5,260 nucleotides of DNA, taken from Clostridiales bacterium. Its GTDB lineage: Bacteria; Bacillota; Clostridia; Lachnospirales; WQUN01. The notes under the pieces are model-generated. The model had not been told where the DNA came from and ran no database searches. It worked only from the letters and a program-made list of their open reading frames with translations. The DNA lies in contig JAISRJ010000259.1 in NCBI GenBank assembly GCA_031273705.1, forward strand, positions 1-5,260, given 5' to 3'. Each line of letters opens with the position of its first letter. The first letter of the stretch is position 1. Of the stretch, positions 5,154-5,260 are shown in pieces. A program made the translations under genes and the position numbers.

Positions 5154-5260
5154 ATGGCGAATTTTAAAGAACAGATTAACGCGGATTTAAGCTCGGTGTT
5201 TATTAATGAGGATGAGTTTGGAAGCGTTCATAATATTGACGGCGTTGATATGCTGATTGT
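5154..5260 (+). CDS. N-terminal part of a probable head-tail joining protein (gpFII-like), cut by the window end
   Basis: ATG 5154 opens a frame that runs off the right edge after 35 full codons. It starts MANFKEQINADLSSVFINED and continues EFGSVHNIDGVDMLI. Proteins beginning M-x-F-K-E-Q-x-x-x-D with V-F-[IL]-N-x-[DE]-E-F and H-x-I-D/N-G usually follow the capsid gene in lambda-like phages of Bacillota. They are annotated as head-tail attachment proteins (gpFII type) or under the misleading name ATP-binding sugar transporter-like. The role would be to seal the filled head and offer the docking site for the tail. No clear ribosome binding site is present, and the gene follows the capsid stop by 6 bases in the same frame, so translation by re-initiation is likely. 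In lambda an FI gene stands between E and FII; here it would be absent. Confidence 0.65.
   Translation, partial: MANFKEQINADLSSVFINEDEFGSVHNIDGVDMLI

Overview
The window has two parts that look unlike each other. Positions 1 to about 930 are AT-rich and carry short, cassette-like genes. From about 938 to the end the DNA is richer in G+C and forms a tightly packed, one-direction phage head operon of the lambda type. Strong AGGAGG-type ribosome binding sites, TTG and GTG starts and the flavour of the proteins suggest a prophage or related element of an anaerobic Bacillota host, perhaps Clostridia or Negativicutes. This host assignment is inference; no marker gene in the window fixes it.

Left part. 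The window opens inside the last 65 codons of a protein whose C-terminus resembles the toxin tip of a polymorphic or contact-dependent toxin. Its stop codon overlaps the ribosome binding site of a 104-residue acidic protein that is best read as its immunity partner. A 130-base gap follows. It holds a clear promoter (TTGACA, 18-base spacer, TAGTAT) whose -10 box lies in a 17-base palindrome. This promoter serves a 51-residue ribbon-helix-helix (RHH) protein that starts with TTG and has no toxin gene beside it. After it come three stacked inverted repeats: a long imperfect hairpin, a 46-base near-perfect palindrome and a rho-independent terminator. The terminator ends only about 14 bases before the portal gene.

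Right part. The order is portal protein (lambda gpB type), ClpP-like head maturation protease (gpC type) with a probable in-frame internal start for a scaffold (Nu3 type), head decoration protein (gpD type), major capsid protein (gpE type) and the start of a probable head-tail joining protein (gpFII type). Genes overlap or are separated by a few to about 17 bases, which suggests translational coupling. Together they would build the prohead: portal ring as nucleation point, scaffold and capsid for the shell, protease for maturation, decoration protein for stabilisation, joining protein for the tail.

The main oddity is the junction. Terminase and the gpW-like joining protein normally sit just upstream of such a portal gene. 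Here that place is taken by a toxin/immunity-like pair and an autoregulated RHH gene closed off by a terminator. This may be a cargo (moron) insertion, a prophage remnant, or an element with an unusual gene order. Only flanking sequence can decide.
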